This document shows, one piece after another, positions 46,078-55,182 of a DNA stretch of 64,000 nt. Every line of letters begins with the position of its first letter. Position 1 is the stretch's first letter. Location of the stretch: the NCBI GenBank assembly GCA_016934715.1, contig JAFGSI010000028.1, positions 1 through 64,000 of the forward strand. Direction: 5' to 3'. Source of the stretch: Anaerolineales bacterium. GTDB lineage: Bacteria > Chloroflexota > Anaerolineae > Anaerolineales > Villigracilaceae. Made by a program: the position numbers and the translations under genes. The notes under the pieces were generated by a model, which worked only from the letters and a program-made list of their open reading frames with translations, was not told the DNA's origin and did no database searches.

Positions 46078-47229
46078 ATGCTTCCACCCCTGACCCCTGA
46101 TGAGGTGCGACGTTATTCGCGCCATCTGTTGCTTCCGGAGGTCGGCCTGGATGGGCAGCGCAAGCTGAAGGCTGCTTCGGTTCTGGTCGTCGGGATGGGT
46201 GGACTGGGCTCGCCGGTGGCTCTGTACCTGGCCGCGGCGGGCGTCGGGTGCATCGGTCTTGTCGACTATGACGCGGTCGAAGAGTCCAACCTGCAGCGCC
46301 AGGTGTTATATGGTACGGCGGCGGTGGGACAGCGCAAGGTCGATTCGGCCCGCCGGCGCCTGGTGGACCTCAATCCGGCCATCCAGGTTGACGCTCACGA
46401 CGTTCCCTTCACATCCGAGAATGCAATCGAAATTGCCACCCCCTATGATGTGATCGTCGACGGGACCGACAACTTCCCGACCCGTTACCTGGCCAACGAC
46501 CTGTGCGTGCTGACTGGCCGGCCGCTGGTCTACGGGGCGGTCTACCGTTTCGATGGTCAGGTCAGTGTCTTCGATGCGCGCACGGGCCCCTGTTATCGCT
46601 GCCTGTTCCCTGAGCCGCCTGCCCCCTGGACGGTGCCGTCGTGCGCCGAGGGCGGCGTGTTGGGTGTCCTGCCGGGCACGATCGGGACGATCCAGGCGAC
46701 CGCGACGTTGAAGATCTTGCTGGGACTCAAATCCGGCCTGGACGGAACCCTACTGCTCTACGATGCCTTTTCCATGTCGTTTGAGACCATCCGCCTGAAG
46801 AAGAACCCGCACTGCAAGGTCTGCGGGCCGCAGGCCGAGATCACCACCCTGATTGACTATTTTCACTTCTGCAGCGTTCCAGGCCTGGAGCATCCCGGGG
46901 GGCCTCCGGATATCGCCGAGATGACGGTCGCTGAACTGGCTGATCTGCTGAAGGGTGGGGTCCCCCCCCTGCTGGTTGACGTGCGCGAACCGCACGAATT
47001 GGCCATCTCGTATTTACCCGGGGCGATGAACCTGCCGCTCGGGACGCTGGCCACCCGCGTATCCGAACTGGATCCGGAGGGGGAGATCGTCGTTTTCTGC
47101 CGGACCGGAGTCCGTTCGGCGCGGGCGCTTGAGTTGCTGTCCGGGGCCGGATTCCGCAAGGTCAAGAATCTGCGCGGAGGAATCAACGCCTGGGCGCGCC
47201 AGGTCGACCCCAACTTACCAGTATATTGA
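46078..47229 (+). CDS. moeB: MoeB/ThiF-type adenylyltransferase fused to rhodanese
   Basis: A 383-residue E1-like enzyme. RYSRHLLLPEVG start, ATP loop GMGGLGSPV (about 40-48), DGTDNFPTRYLAND, and two zinc cysteine pairs (CYRC, CKVC). The C-terminal rhodanese domain (280-383) has VFCRTGVRSA with the sulfur-carrying Cys. Such proteins adenylate and then sulfurate MoaD/ThiS/CysO-like carriers. Next to cysK/cysE it may feed a thiocarboxylate-dependent cysteine route, but no carrier gene is seen here; molybdopterin synthesis is the other option. Confidence 0.92.
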   Translation: MLPPLTPDEVRRYSRHLLLPEVGLDGQRKLKAASVLVVGMGGLGSPVALYLAAAGVGCIGLVDYDAVEESNLQRQVLYGTAAVGQRKVDSARRRLVDLNPAIQVDAHDVPFTSENAIEIATPYDVIVDGTDNFPTRYLANDLCVLTGRPLVYGAVYRFDGQVSVFDARTGPCYRCLFPEPPAPWTVPSCAEGGVLGVLPGTIGTIQATATLKILLGLKSGLDGTLLLYDAFSMSFETIRLKKNPHCKVCGPQAEITTLIDYFHFCSVPGLEHPGGPPDIAEMTVAELADLLKGGVPPLLVDVREPHELAISYLPGAMNLPLGTLATRVSELDPEGEIVVFCRTGVRSARALELLSGAGFRKVKNLRGGINAWARQVDPNLPVY

Positions 47230-47236
47230 GGAATCC

Positions 47237-47593
47237 ATGATCTATTTGAAGGCAATCCCTTCCAGCACTCTGGGGGGGGGAGGTCATGAAGAATGTGTCC
47301 ACTTCTACCGAGACAAATTGCTCCCGCCGGCGAACCGTATTGAGGAGAATTTAGCCCAATTCGCCACACGGGGAACCAAACTCTACCTGCGCCGCTTGAT
47401 TGATGCGCCGGACCAGCATCCACACAACCTCGAGATCCACTTCGAGGGCGACGCTGTTGACCAGGCCTGCCGGGCAGTGCTCGAGCGGAAGGTGACTTTC
47501 GAACAGCCCCCAACGGACATACCCTGGGGGATGATTCTCGCTGCCCAGCACGCCCCCGAGGGCTACACGTTGAGGTCATCGGACCGCTTTTGA
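47237..47593 (+). CDS. Small VOC-superfamily-like protein
   Basis: About 118 residues. HFYRDKL near residue 24 and EIHFEGDAVDQACRAVLERK with PTDIPWGMILAAQHAPEGY follow the vicinal-oxygen-chelate (glyoxalase/bleomycin-resistance) pattern of a single module. The metal ligands are not clear. The start region carries a run of nine G (47,272-47,280), so the true N-terminus may be in another frame. It lies seven bases after moeB. Confidence 0.6.
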   Translation: MIYLKAIPSSTLGGGGHEECVHFYRDKLLPPANRIEENLAQFATRGTKLYLRRLIDAPDQHPHNLEIHFEGDAVDQACRAVLERKVTFEQPPTDIPWGMILAAQHAPEGYTLRSSDRF

Positions 47594-47627
47594 GGCAGGA
47601 CCAACGAAAGGAAGGCGCTTAGCACCC

Positions 47628-48485
47628 ATGGCGAAAAAAAAGCCTGTTCTCCTGGCCGTCCTGGCCCACCCGGATGATGAGTCGTTCGGGATGGGCGGGA
47701 CCCTGGCCCTGTACGCAAACCGCGGCGTGGATGTGCACCTGGTCTGCGCGACGCGCGGCGAGGTCGGCGCGGCGGATGAAGAGCACTTGAAAGGTTTTGC
47801 TTCCATTGCCGAGATGCGCGAGTCCGAACTGCGCTGCGCGGCCGGCATCCTGGGCCTAAAGGGTGTCTATTTTTTGGGTTACCGCGATTCGGGGATGCCC
47901 GGATCCGAATCGAACGGCCATCCCGACGCCCAGATCAACCATTCCGTTGGTGAGGTCGCTGGACGGGTTGTGGGTTATCTCCGCGAACTCAAACCGGACG
48001 TCGTCCTGACCTTCGACCCGATCGGCGGTTACCGCCACCCGGATCACATCCACATTCACCAGGCGACCGTCTTGGCCTTCGAGCGGGCTGATGATCCGGG
48101 TTTCCATCCCGAAGCCGGTAAGCCGTTCTGCCCGCGCGCACTCTACTTTCACACCATGCCGCATGTTTTCATCAAGGTGGCAGTGCAGGTCCTGCGCTTG
48201 ACGGGCAAGGATCCACGCCGCTGGGGCCAGAATGGCGACATCGACCTGGTCGCCATCGCCGAGGTGGATTTCCCGACCCATGCGCGAATCGACATCCGCC
48301 CGGTACTGGAAAAGAAGGAACAAGCCAGCGCCTGTCATTCATCTCAGGGAGGCGGCGGGATGCGTCGCGGGTTGACCGGGATCTTCACCCGCATGTTCAG
48401 CGGATACGAGACTTTCATGCGGGCCTTCCCGGCCCCGCAGGCGGGCGAGCGGAGGGTGGATGATTTGCTGGCGGAAATCGGATAA
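47628..48485 (+). CDS. PIG-L/LmbE-family deacetylase
   Basis: A 285-residue zinc-dependent N-deacetylase. AHPDDESFG near residue 14 and GGYRHPDHIHIH near 135 give the metal ligands. The family removes acetyl from GlcNAc-linked compounds, including precursors of mycothiol and bacillithiol and thiol-conjugate amidases. A C-terminal segment has CHSSQGGGGM. Located after a sulfur operon, a thiol role is attractive but unproven. Confidence 0.9.
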   Translation: MAKKKPVLLAVLAHPDDESFGMGGTLALYANRGVDVHLVCATRGEVGAADEEHLKGFASIAEMRESELRCAAGILGLKGVYFLGYRDSGMPGSESNGHPDAQINHSVGEVAGRVVGYLRELKPDVVLTFDPIGGYRHPDHIHIHQATVLAFERADDPGFHPEAGKPFCPRALYFHTMPHVFIKVAVQVLRLTGKDPRRWGQNGDIDLVAIAEVDFPTHARIDIRPVLEKKEQASACHSSQGGGGMRRGLTGIFTRMFSGYETFMRAFPAPQAGERRVDDLLAEIG

Positions 48486-48541
48486 ACCTTGTCGGAAAAG
48501 AACAAGTGTGCTATATTTGGGGCACACCAAAGGAGACTCAA

Positions 48542-48913
48542 ATGACCAAGCGAAATATCGTTCATATCGAAATCCCGGCTGCCAACGTTGAAGAAGCCGC
48601 CAGGTTCTATCAGGATCTCTTCGGCTGGAAGATCCAGGCAGTCCCCGAGATGGAATACACCATGTGGGAACCGGCCGAGGGTCCCGGTGGCGGCTTCAGC
48701 CCTCTCGGCGAGCAGGTCAGGCCCGGCGACATGATGGTGTACGTGGACAGCGAAGACATCGAGACGGATCTGGCAAGGGTGGAAGCTTTGGGCGGCCACG
48801 TGATGGTCCCCAAGACCGAGATTCCCAATACAGGCTGGTTTGCGACTTTCAAGGACCCGACCGGGAATACGGTCGCTCTCTATACCAGCAGGGACCCGAA
48901 ATTCAACCAGTAG
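48542..48913 (+). CDS. VOC-family protein (glyoxalase-like)
   Basis: A 123-residue single VOC module. IVHIEIPAANVEEAARFYQD, LFGWKI and FKDPTGNTVALYTS are typical; His in VHIEI and Glu/acid near the end may bind metal. AAGGAG precedes the ATG at 48542. Substrate unknown. Confidence 0.9.
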   Translation: MTKRNIVHIEIPAANVEEAARFYQDLFGWKIQAVPEMEYTMWEPAEGPGGGFSPLGEQVRPGDMMVYVDSEDIETDLARVEALGGHVMVPKTEIPNTGWFATFKDPTGNTVALYTSRDPKFNQ

Positions 48914-48952
48914 GCTGCTTGTAGACTTTCCGTCACCGGGTTGAATATTTAC

Positions 48953-48983
48953 AAAGGACTTCCGATGTGCTCGGAAGTCCTTT
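48953..48983. terminator. Terminator-like hairpin between VOC and lipoprotein genes
   Basis: AAAGGACTTCCGA/TCGGAAGTCCTTT, 13 bp perfect with a five-base loop; the U-tract is short. It lies between converging genes. Confidence 0.75.
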
Positions 48984-49003
48984 GGGTGTAAGCGGTGGTG
49001 GAA

Positions 49004-49951
49004 TTATGGGGAGAGAGTGATCGTGTTATTGGAACGCAGGTCGACGGCTTCGACGATGATCAAGACGTTGTGGTTGCTGTCTTCGAACTTGACATCGTAG
49101 AAGGCGGGTGGAATGCCTGTGATGGTGTATGTGCCGCCGGCCGAGAGGATATCCGAGCCCAATTGGTCGGGCCCCCAGGTGGCGGTATTCTGGGCGACAA
49201 GGTATATGTACCAGATATCGACACCGGTGTTATTGATGATGGTAAGGCTGGACATGCCGGCGTTGCCGCCTGTAGCCCCCCCCGTATTGCTCCCGGTGAC
49301 GTCCCAGGTCAGGTTGGTATCAAAGACAACACCCGCGTAGGACTCGATGACGTTGTGACTGCTGTCTTCGACCTTGATGTCGTAGGTGCCCGCCGGGATG
49401 TTGGAGAGGGTATAGGTGCTGCCGACCGAAATGATATCGGCACCGAGTTGATCATCGCCCCAGTCGCTGCTCGTGGTGGGGGAGATATACAGGTAGAAGA
49501 TGTCCACTCCGGAGTGGTTGGTGATCTCCAGGGAAACCGTCCCTCCACCGCCGGTGTTCCCGCCCGCGCCGACCACGGTCCAGGTGGTAGAGCCGGAGAG
49601 GGCGACACCCATCCAGGTTTCTATGGTGTTGTGACTGGTGTCTTCGACCAGGAGGTCGTAGTTTCCTTCCGTTATTCCAGTCAGGGTGTAGGTGCTGCCA
49701 GCGGTGATAATGTCTGCCCCGAGCTGGTCATCGCCCCAGGAGCTGCTGGTGGACGGAGAGACGTACAGGTACCAGATGTCCACACCCGAGTTATTGATGA
49801 TGGTCAGTGACGCTCCAGTGGGTGGCGGGGGAGGGGGTGGCGAGGTGGGGGTGGGGATGGGGGTCGGTGTGGCAGCGGGCGTTCCGCATGCCAGGCTGGC
49901 CAGGATCAAGACGAGTGCGCTCAGGCTAATCCAAAGTTTTTGCTTGCGCAT
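49004..49951 (-). CDS. Lipoprotein with three tandem repeats
   Basis: A 315-residue protein. Signal peptide with lipobox LASLAC (Cys22), a Thr/Pro linker, then three repeats of about 85 residues. Each has the block INNSGVDIWYLYVSPSTSS, WGDDQLGADI, a GSTYTLTGI strand and a YDLLVEDTSHN strand. Repeats 1 and 2 are closest. The pattern suggests small beta-sandwich domains exposed at the surface. No known name. Confidence 0.85.
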   Translation of the reverse strand: MRKQKLWISLSALVLILASLACGTPAATPTPIPTPTSPPPPPPPTGASLTIINNSGVDIWYLYVSPSTSSSWGDDQLGADIITAGSTYTLTGITEGNYDLLVEDTSHNTIETWMGVALSGSTTWTVVGAGGNTGGGGTVSLEITNHSGVDIFYLYISPTTSSDWGDDQLGADIISVGSTYTLSNIPAGTYDIKVEDSSHNVIESYAGVVFDTNLTWDVTGSNTGGATGGNAGMSSLTIINNTGVDIWYIYLVAQNTATWGPDQLGSDILSAGGTYTITGIPPAFYDVKFEDSNHNVLIIVEAVDLRSNNTITLSP

Positions 49952-50047
49952 AGAACATTCCTTTCAATTGAGGAGGGGTATGAAAATCCCCCTCATTATA
50001 CGCGCCTCATCGGGACAATGCAATAGGTGAATAGGGACTAATTTTGT

Positions 50048-50260
50048 CTAAAATTTGCATAGGAAAGCTTTCAGAAAGATTCCCTTGAAAATGAGAACGA
50101 GCATGGCATAGACGTATTTCCCTCGACGATGGTTCTGTTTCTTGCATGGGTAGCTGAACTGAAGTTGCCGCGCAGCAGGTGGCAGCAACGATTTCAGTTT
50201 GGATATTTCTACAGTACGCTGTAGATTGGTTCGCTCCATCTGAAAAAGCAGTCTCATCAA
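50048..50260 (-). pseudogene. Decayed transposase fragment
   Basis: On the minus strand one frame reads NQSTAYCRNIQTEI, matching KSTECCVNIQTNP in the remnant at 55,178-55,360; both have a CKKQ or similar block next. Frames are broken. It probably comes from the C-terminal part of one transposase family. Confidence 0.5.
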
Positions 50261-50356
50261 ACGAACAGAGGGGTGCGAAATTTTGAGCCTGCGGGATGCA
50301 TCAATCTATCCTAGTCGAGGTATAATCAAGCAAATTCCCGGGCAGGGCAGGTGCGG

Positions 50357-51988
50357 ATGAACGCCAAAGAGTTGTTTCACAACCAGAAATTTAAATCTGC
50401 TTTCATCTTCGTCTTGGCCTTTACCATGGTCTTTTTTCTGTTCAACGTATTTGTCATCGGGGGCTCGAATTTTATCTCACAGGTTGATAGTCTGGTGTCT
50501 CCGCTGGCTGGGGGAATCGCATGTTGGCTGCTGGCCAGACTGCTTGCTCATAAGAACCTAACCCATGTAGAGAGACGGGTCTATCGCTGGATCATGGTCG
50601 GACTGATTCTGTGGGTCGTGGCCGATGCGATCTGGGCAGTGTATGTCATTTTGCTCAATGTTGACATGCCATATCCATCTTGGGCGGACTTCTTCTGGCT
50701 GAGCGGATACCCATTCTTCTATTTTGCCCTCCTGCTGCGGATCCGTTCCTTTGGGACACCTCTGCGGAGAGGAGAACGCTGGTTCTTTGGCGCGACCGTA
50801 AGCGCCGTCTTGTTGATGACATTTCTCTTTATCATGCCCCCTATCGTGCGGGACTATGATTCCGGCCGGTTGTTGGAAAGCGTCCTGAACCTCACCTTCC
50901 CGCTGGCTGATCTATTTCTCCTGGTACTGATCCTGGTCATTGTATTTGCGCTGGAAAAGGAGAGCCGGGCGCTGTCGTGGCAGATCTTCGCGGCTGGAGT
51001 TGTGGCTTTCAGTGTCTCGAATCTCCTTTTTTCGTATATCTCTTGGCAGGGATTGTATTATCCGGACGGTCAGGCCAATTTCCTGAGCACGCTGGTCGAT
51101 TTTGCCTATAACATACTCTACTTTGCTCTTGGGTTTGCTTTCTATTCGCTGCACCTGCTCCTCTCCACGCGTACGGAGATTCCCATCTCGGGCCCGATCA
51201 CTCTCGAACGGCAATCGGTCCCGAATATGAATTTTGCTGTCTTTACGGATCGACAAAACCGGATCATGTCCGTCAGCGAGAATCTCCTTGCATTCTTGAA
51301 GATCGCAGACCAAAGCAGTATCCGTGGAAAAAGGGTGGGCGCTGTCCTGGGAGTGAAGGCCCACGAAATGGACCAGATTTTTCTCGAAATGGCGGAGATC
51401 GAATTCGTCAGCGACAGGAAAGTGACGATCCGGGATCCTGAGGGTCGGGGTGTGGATGCCTGGTTGACCGCATTTCCAACCCGCGATCTCAATCATGCGT
51501 ATACGGGGGCCAATCTCGTATTGCGGATCTGTCTGGATGCGAGTTCCAATATCCCTACAATGTCGCGCGAATCCTTGATCCTGGCACAAAATATCCTAAA
51601 TCGGGCTGGCGTGTTGAAAAAAGAAAAGGATCAAATTCGAATAGCCACCTTGCAGGCATACTTCATTGCGAAAATGGAGCAGACCTATCGCCTGGTTTCC
51701 AGTGAGAGCAGTCCCAGGATTGCTGCAGCGATGGAAATGTCCTGCCAGAAGATCGCTCAGGAGAATGGGTGGCCGATCAACTTTCGGGGAGGAAAAATAA
51801 CAATCCCTGAATCCGTCCAGCCAGGAATGTTGGAATGTGCGATTCCGGCCCTCATCGCCCAGGTGCGTGAATCTGCGGTGCGCGTTGTTGGCGAAGATCT
51901 GCTCCGGAAAGAGTATAGGAAGTTGGATCGAAGTATAGACGAAACGCTGGACGTGGAGATTCTCGATTCGATGGGTCTGCGTAAATAA
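50357..51988 (+). CDS. Multi-pass membrane protein with a cytoplasmic PAS-like sensor region
   Basis: A 543-residue protein. About nine hydrophobic helices fill residues 15-285. The soluble part begins with NFAVFTDRQNRIMSVSENLLAFLKI, a PAS-like opening, and runs to about 400. A C-terminal domain of about 140 residues includes EMSCQKIAQENGWPINFRGG and LRKEYRKLDRSIDETLDVEIL. No kinase, cyclase or DNA-binding motif is visible, so output is unknown. GTG 50351 or ATG 50357 can start. Its end lies six bases from the converging phosphatase gene. Confidence 0.75.
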   Translation: MNAKELFHNQKFKSAFIFVLAFTMVFFLFNVFVIGGSNFISQVDSLVSPLAGGIACWLLARLLAHKNLTHVERRVYRWIMVGLILWVVADAIWAVYVILLNVDMPYPSWADFFWLSGYPFFYFALLLRIRSFGTPLRRGERWFFGATVSAVLLMTFLFIMPPIVRDYDSGRLLESVLNLTFPLADLFLLVLILVIVFALEKESRALSWQIFAAGVVAFSVSNLLFSYISWQGLYYPDGQANFLSTLVDFAYNILYFALGFAFYSLHLLLSTRTEIPISGPITLERQSVPNMNFAVFTDRQNRIMSVSENLLAFLKIADQSSIRGKRVGAVLGVKAHEMDQIFLEMAEIEFVSDRKVTIRDPEGRGVDAWLTAFPTRDLNHAYTGANLVLRICLDASSNIPTMSRESLILAQNILNRAGVLKKEKDQIRIATLQAYFIAKMEQTYRLVSSESSPRIAAAMEMSCQKIAQENGWPINFRGGKITIPESVQPGMLECAIPALIAQVRESAVRVVGEDLLRKEYRKLDRSIDETLDVEILDSMGLRK

Positions 51989-51994
51989 GGTGTG

Positions 51995-52615
51995 CTAATC
52001 TGCCTCCGCCTCTCGGTTCAGTGGGTTGCAGTTCAGCCGGGTCAGGCGGCAAGATTGTTCGTGGAAGTCCAGGCGGGTGATTGAAGCCGGGTCACAGCCC
52101 AATCGCTGGAACTGGTCCAGCGGCAAGCCAAGATAGTGAGCCACGGCCAGTTTTATCGGGTCGGCGTGGAAAACGACCACCACGAGTGTGTCTTTCTTAT
52201 GCCTTGCGAGAATCTCTTCCAGGGCGGAAACGATGCGCGCCTGCGCCTCGATGAAGCTCTCCCCCTCGGGAAAGCGGAACCGGGAAGGCGCTTTCTGAAT
52301 CACCTGCCAGGTCTTGGTACGGCGCAGGACCTTCCAGGAGCGACCCTGCCAGATGCCGACGTCAGTATCCGTGAGTGCCGCGACGGTGCGGATTTCCAGG
52401 CCCCTGACCTGTGCCAAAGGTTGGGCGGTCTCGACGGCGCGCTCAAGCGGGCTGGCGTAAAGGGCAGTGATGGGGGCCTCTTTCAGGGCGGCGGTCAAGG
52501 CCTCGGCCTGTTGTCGGCCGCGTGCATTCAGGTGGATGCCGGGCAGGCGGCCAGGCAGGCGGTGCTTCTTGACGTAGTCGTTCTCGCCATGGCGGATGAG
52601 CAGCAGGGTTGTCAT
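51995..52615 (-). CDS. Histidine phosphatase (phosphoglycerate mutase-like)
   Basis: A 206-residue branch-1 histidine phosphatase. LLLIRHGEND carries the phospho-His, SPLERAVETA the arginine, PEGES the acid and VVFHADPIKLA the second His. The family includes alpha-ribazole phosphatase and broad phosphatases; no neighbour narrows the substrate. Confidence 0.88.
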   Translation of the reverse strand: MTTLLLIRHGENDYVKKHRLPGRLPGIHLNARGRQQAEALTAALKEAPITALYASPLERAVETAQPLAQVRGLEIRTVAALTDTDVGIWQGRSWKVLRRTKTWQVIQKAPSRFRFPEGESFIEAQARIVSALEEILARHKKDTLVVVVFHADPIKLAVAHYLGLPLDQFQRLGCDPASITRLDFHEQSCRLTRLNCNPLNREAEAD

Positions 52616-52709
52616 GGTCTCTTTCCTCCGTGGAAGGATGGATGAGCGGCGAACACTCCTGGCCTAGACCGAGAAAGGGACCGCCCGGAATCAGGTGCCG
52701 CGCGGCGGG

Positions 52710-53119
52710 GCTGCATGCGATCTCGCTACAGAGAGCGATCGCGATCGAAGAAAAGCAGTCGCTCCCGGGCCGGGGTTTGTAAGGAGCAGCGGGACAGACA
52801 CACGAATTGGACTTCCCGTCAGCTCAGGCAATTCCTGGTTCATAAGAGCACTCTTGATTGGGATGGCGCTGATCGTGGTCAACCCTGGCGACATTTGCCA
52901 GGAGTGCTCCTAGCAAACGGGCAGATCGAACGGGCCAACCGCAGATGCCAGGATGAATCGCGCGTGTCGTAAGCAGTTCGTATCCAGGCTGATGGGAATG
53001 TCGCCATGAACATTCGCAACCGGGTTATGGTCAACCAACCCCTGGTGGCGGGTCGAGCCCTTCGTGGGACTCCAATCCAACTGCAGGCTGATGACTTTAT
53101 CCGGTGCTCGTTGGCTTGA
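52710..53119 (+). pseudogene. Decayed TnpB gene (IS200/IS605-type)
   Basis: Pieces of TnpB appear in order but in different frames: TSRQLRQFLVHKSTL, then VVNPGDICQECS (zinc ribbon), then ERANRRCQDES, then QADGNVAMNIRNR (RuvC-III) and a tail ending TGA 53117-53119. At least two frameshifts separate them. The 3' end overlaps the last bases of rarA on the other strand. Confidence 0.8.
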
Positions 53120-54527
53120 TCCTCTGCTTGATAATATCAATCTCTGCCTGGGTCAGGTCTGGCACGTCCTCGCGACGTTCGATGCCGAGGGCCTTACGCT
53201 GAGCTTCGCGCCATAATTCCAACCGGGTCCGGGCCTGTTCTTCGTAGCCTTCGGAGGAAGGTGCATAGAAATAAGTCCCGAGCAATGGAGTGGGGAGGTA
53301 CTGCTGCGGGGCGAAGTGTCCTTCTTCCATATGCGGGTAGACATATCCTTTTCCGTGGCCCATGGCAACCGCATCCCGGGTGGCATCCTTAAGGTGATTG
53401 GGCACCTCGCCGGCGCCTTCCTGTTCAATCCGCTCAAAGGCTTTGAAGTATGCCGTGGCGCTGTTGGACTTGGGGGCGGTGGCCAGGTAGAGGGTCGCCT
53501 CGACGATCGGGTAGACGCCCTCCGGAAGGCCGATGTAATCGAAGGCCTGGGCGGCAGCGTTGGTGACCACCAGTCCCATCGGGTCGGCCAGGCCGATGTC
53601 CTCGCCGGCCAGGACGATCAACCGGCGCAGGATGAAGCGCGGATGTTCCCCGGCGTAGAGCATCTTGGCCAGCCAGTACAGGGCGGCGTCGGGGTCCGAG
53701 CCGCGCACTGATTTGATGAAGGCCGAGATGGTGTCGTAATGGGCGTCGCCATCCTTATCGTAGAGCACCGCCCGGCGCTGGATCGACTCCTGGGCCACAT
53801 CGAGGGTGATATGGACCCTGCCATTTTTAGCTGCGGGCGTGGATTCGACCGCCAACTCGAGGGCGTTGAGGGCATTGCGGGCGTCGCCGCCGGCCACGGC
53901 GATCAAGTGGGCACGCGCTTCGGGATCCAGAACGACCCGCCGGGTTCCATAGCCGCGCTCGGCATCGGCCAGGGCCGCGTCCAAGATCTGGCCGGTCTGC
54001 TCTTCGCCCAGCGGGTGGAGCTGGAAGACGCGCGAGCGCGAGACCAGGGCGCCGATTACCTCGAAGTAAGGATTCTCCGTTGTTGCCCCGATCAGGAGCA
54101 CAGTCCCGTTCTCGACATGCGGCAGGAGAGCGTCCTGCTGGGCCTTGTTCCAGCGGTGGACCTCGTCGACGAAAAGGGTGGTAGAAGCACCATGAAACCT
54201 GCGGCGTTCTTTTGCCTCTTCGATCACCCTGGAAAGATCCGCTTTTCCTGCCAGGACGGCGGAAAGTGTTTCGAAATGCGACTTGGTATGGTTGGCGATG
54301 ACCATCGCCAGGGTGGTCTTGCCGGTGCCTGGCGGGCCCCACAGGATAATCGAGGAAAACAGTTTGTCCGCCTCGATCGCCCGGCGAAGAAGCTTTCCGG
54401 GGCCAAGAATGTGCTCCTGGCCGATGAATTCGCCCAAGTTCCTGGGCCGCATGCGGGCAGCCAGGGGAGCCTCTTTTTCAAGACGCTTTTGCATGGAGTA
54501 ATCGAAAAGATCCATTGGACCTGTCAT
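53097..54527 (-). CDS. rarA: Replication-associated recombination AAA+ ATPase RarA/MgsA
   Basis: A 476-residue AAA+ protein. [20 protein letters not shown], Walker [12 protein letters not shown] (about 63-73), Walker [11 protein letters not shown], sensor [10 protein letters not shown], and the C-terminal tetramerisation domain with [17 protein letters not shown]. RarA acts at stalled forks with SSB. The stop lies inside the remnant TnpB, so the last residues may have been altered. ATG 54527 is three bases after the higA stop; ATG 54515 is the alternative. Confidence 0.94.
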   Translation of the reverse strand: MTGPMDLFDYSMQKRLEKEAPLAARMRPRNLGEFIGQEHILGPGKLLRRAIEADKLFSSIILWGPPGTGKTTLAMVIANHTKSHFETLSAVLAGKADLSRVIEEAKERRRFHGASTTLFVDEVHRWNKAQQDALLPHVENGTVLLIGATTENPYFEVIGALVSRSRVFQLHPLGEEQTGQILDAALADAERGYGTRRVVLDPEARAHLIAVAGGDARNALNALELAVESTPAAKNGRVHITLDVAQESIQRRAVLYDKDGDAHYDTISAFIKSVRGSDPDAALYWLAKMLYAGEHPRFILRRLIVLAGEDIGLADPMGLVVTNAAAQAFDYIGLPEGVYPIVEATLYLATAPKSNSATAYFKAFERIEQEGAGEVPNHLKDATRDAVAMGHGKGYVYPHMEEGHFAPQQYLPTPLLGTYFYAPSSEGYEEQARTRLELWREAQRKALGIERREDVPDLTQAEIDIIKQRIKPTSTG

Positions 54528-54530
54528 TTC

Positions 54531-54848
54531 TTACGCGGTTACAACTGGCTGGCGCATCGCTTTGACCTCGCGGCGAATTCGATCCCCCATGTCTTCCTCG
54601 GCCACTTCGAGGTCGTAGCGTACCTGCAGGCGCAACCAGATGGCCGCGCTCGTGCCGAAGTACTGCGCCAGGCGCATGGCCGTGTCGACGGTGACAGCGC
54701 GTTCCCCGCGGATGATCTGGCTGATGCGGATGGATGAAACGCCGATGTCCTGCGCCAGGCGGTATTGGGTCAGGCCGAGCGGCTTCATGAAGTCTTCCAG
54801 GAGCACTTCGCCGGGATGGATCGGGGATAGGGTCTTATCCATGTTCAC
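54531..54848 (-). CDS. higA: HigA-family antitoxin
   Basis: A 105-residue helix-turn-helix protein. IHPGEVLLEDFMKPLGLTQY and the HTH with ISQIIRGERAVTVDTAMRLA are classic HigA/VapI. It binds the HigB toxin and represses the shared promoter. It follows higB by three bases. Met1 or Met3 may start. Confidence 0.93.
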   Translation of the reverse strand: MNMDKTLSPIHPGEVLLEDFMKPLGLTQYRLAQDIGVSSIRISQIIRGERAVTVDTAMRLAQYFGTSAAIWLRLQVRYDLEVAEEDMGDRIRREVKAMRQPVVTA

Positions 54849-54851
54849 CTC

Positions 54852-55136
54852 TCAGGTGTGGCAGTCTACGAGTTCAACGCTGACGGCCTTGTTCTTTTCC
54901 CACGCGAAGCAAATTCGCCACTGGTCGTTGATGGGAATGCCGTATTGCCTGGAACGGTTTCCTTTGCGTTTTTCGAGCAGGTTTCCAGGTACTGCTTTCA
55001 AATCGTTCAAATCCTCTGTATCATCCAGGTACAACAGTTTTCGACGCGCAGTGCGCTGGATATCTGCGGGCAGCTTCGTAGAAACCTCGCCGTGGAAGAA
55101 GTTTTTGGTCTCTTGGGATCCAAAGGACTCGATCAC
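54852..55136 (-). CDS. higB: HigB-family toxin (RelE superfamily)
   Basis: A 94-residue toxin. MIESFGSQETKNFFHGE, RRKLLYLDDTEDLNDLKAVPGN and YGIPINDQWRICFAWE match HigB, a ribosome-dependent mRNA interferase. The start is GTG 55136; the promoter -10 box ends seven bases upstream, so the transcript is probably leaderless. Toxin-before-antitoxin order is normal for higBA. Confidence 0.93.
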   Translation of the reverse strand: MIESFGSQETKNFFHGEVSTKLPADIQRTARRKLLYLDDTEDLNDLKAVPGNLLEKRKGNRSRQYGIPINDQWRICFAWEKNKAVSVELVDCHT

Positions 55137-55142
55137 AGGTCG

Positions 55143-55182
55143 ATAGTATCATCAAGGGATAATATCGTCAAGCGATATTATC
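55143..55182 (-). promoter_or_regulatory. higBA promoter and operator
   Basis: Minus strand: TTGACG (55171-55166), 17 bases, TACTAT (55148-55143). A 10-bp inverted repeat GATAATATCG/CGATATTATC with five-base spacer (55158-55182) overlaps the -35 box and is the likely HigA site. Confidence 0.75.
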
